Assembly: GCA_038380435.1 (NCBI GenBank)
Contig: JAWZYU010000126.1
Coordinates: 558,001 to 622,000 of the forward strand
DNA length: 64,000 nt
DNA from: Ryuthela nishihirai
Taxonomy: Eukaryota > Arthropoda > Arachnida > Araneae > Heptathelidae
Direction: 5' to 3'
In this document: positions 63,001 to 64,000 of the stretch, in pieces
Numbering within the stretch: position 1 is the first letter of the stretch
Layout of the letters: each line of letters begins with the position of its first letter
The notes under the pieces: model-generated
Seen by the model: only the letters and a program-made list of their open reading frames with translations
What the model was told of the DNA's origin: nothing
Databases searched by the model: none
Position numbers and translations under genes: made by a program

Positions 63001-64000
63001 GGGTACGCCAGTTACATACACATTTCCAGGGGGTACGTGAAGCATAAAAGGTTGGGAACCACTGATATATATATGTTTTATTTTATTCCCATTGTTATAC
63101 TATAACTATAGTTTTATCTATCAATACAAGGGGTACGCCAGTTACATACACATTTCCAGGGGGTACGTGAAGCATAAAAGGTTGAGAACCACTGATATAT
63201 ATGTTTTATTTTATTCCCATTGTTATACTATAACTATAGTTTTACCTATCTATACAAGGGGTACACCAGCTACATACACATTTCCAGTGGGTACGTGAAG
63301 CATGAAAGGTTGAGAACCACTGATATATATGTTTTATTTTATTCCCATTGTTATACTATAACTATAGTTTTATCTATCTATACAAGGGGTACGCCAGTTA
63401 CATACACATTTCCAGGGGGTACGTAAAGCATAAAAGGTTGAGAACCACTGATATATATGTTTTATTTTATTCCCATTGTTATACTATAACCATAGTTTTA
63501 TCTATCTATACAAGGGGTACGCCAGTTACATACACATTTCCAGGGGGTACGTGAAGCATAAAAGGTTGGGAACCACTGATATATATATGTTTTATTTTAT
63601 TCCCATTGTTATACTATAACTATAGTTTTATCTATCAATACAAGGGGTACGCCAGTTACATACACATTTCCAGGGGGTACGTGAAGCATAAAAGGTTGAG
63701 AACCACTGATATATATGTTTTATTTTATTCCCATTGTTATACTATAACTATAGTTTTATCTATCTATACAAGGGGTACACCAGCTACATACACATTTCCA
63801 GTGGGTACGTGAAGCATGAAAGGTTGAGAACCACTGATATATATGTTTTATTTTATTCCCATTGTTATATTATAACTATAGTTTTATCTATCTATACAAG
63901 TGGTACGCCAGTTACATAAACATTTCCAGGGGGTACGTGAAGCATAAAAGGTTGAGAACCACTGATATATATGTTTTATTTCATTACCATTTGTATACTA
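60017..64000. repeat. 128-bp satellite carrying an hAT terminus, over 31 units
   Basis: Period 128 bp; it runs off the right edge of the window. Each unit contains AAAGGTTGAGAACCACTG, whose complement CAGTGGTTCTCAACCTTT is the typical terminal sequence of hAT (Charlie-like) transposons, and two GGGGTACG motifs. Units come in two types: TATATATTCAATGGGTACGC and TCTATCTATACAAGGGGTAC. Three spots gain two bases (ATATATATATG near 63065 and 63579). The identical 68-residue ORFs in every unit are repeat by-products. Confidence 0.95.

Noticed and set aside
60036..63919. Series of identical 68-residue ORFs as a gene family
   Set aside because: One per 128-bp satellite unit, overlapping each other; by-products of the tandem array.

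Overview
This is an animal (metazoan) genomic window made almost entirely of transposable elements and satellites. I see no bacterial-type operon, no CRISPR array and no complete host gene. The likely source is an invertebrate, perhaps an arthropod. That rests on the mix of elements: RTE and Jockey-type LINEs, Tc1/mariner MITEs, a DD41D-type IS630/Tc1/mariner transposon, an hAT-derived satellite, and tRNA-derived SINEs whose body resembles core motifs recurrent in invertebrate SINEs. The species cannot be named from this sequence.

The dominant component is one tRNA-derived SINE family, called SINE-A here. It is about 390 bp long, has a Pol III A box and B box at the head and an (AACCC)n tail, and is present in about 33 recognisable copies plus older relics on both strands. 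Many copies have clean 8-15 bp target-site duplications. A recurring oddity is that the last ~170-179 bp (the 3' module) is tandemly repeated 2-5 times inside a single insertion, always joined at the same place. A second, rarer tRNA-derived SINE (SINE-B) has four copies.

Layout. 1-5.8 kb: mostly unrecognised DNA, a composite MITE and a five-module SINE-A. 6.1-8.3 kb: a dead Jockey-like LINE split by a SINE-A with a perfect 12-bp duplication. 8.4-10.4 kb: a 45-bp satellite. 10.4-14 kb: unrecognised DNA, a GC-rich possible host exon on the minus strand, and SINEs. 14.1-16.1 kb: a Tc1-type composite MITE with a 118-bp satellite inside it. 17-21 kb: SINEs and a Tc1 transposase relic. 21.7-22.7 kb: a 26-bp satellite. 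22.9-25.1 kb: composite MITE and SINEs. 25.6-28.7 kb: a nearly intact RTE-type LINE. 28.8-49 kb: SINEs, MITEs, a tRNA-Glu-like fragment and unrecognised DNA. 50.3-53.4 kb: a foldback element split by a second, dead RTE copy. 55.0-56.4 kb: a near-complete DNA transposon with a twice-frameshifted transposase. 60.0 kb to the end: a 128-bp satellite built on an hAT terminus, running off the window.

No genes here work together as a pathway. The RTE proteins could in principle mobilise RTE copies, but the SINE-A tail (AACCC) differs from the RTE tail (GAT repeats), so SINE-A's helper LINE is probably elsewhere. The Tc1-like MITEs would need a Tc1/mariner transposase in trans; the only Tc1 remnant here is dead.
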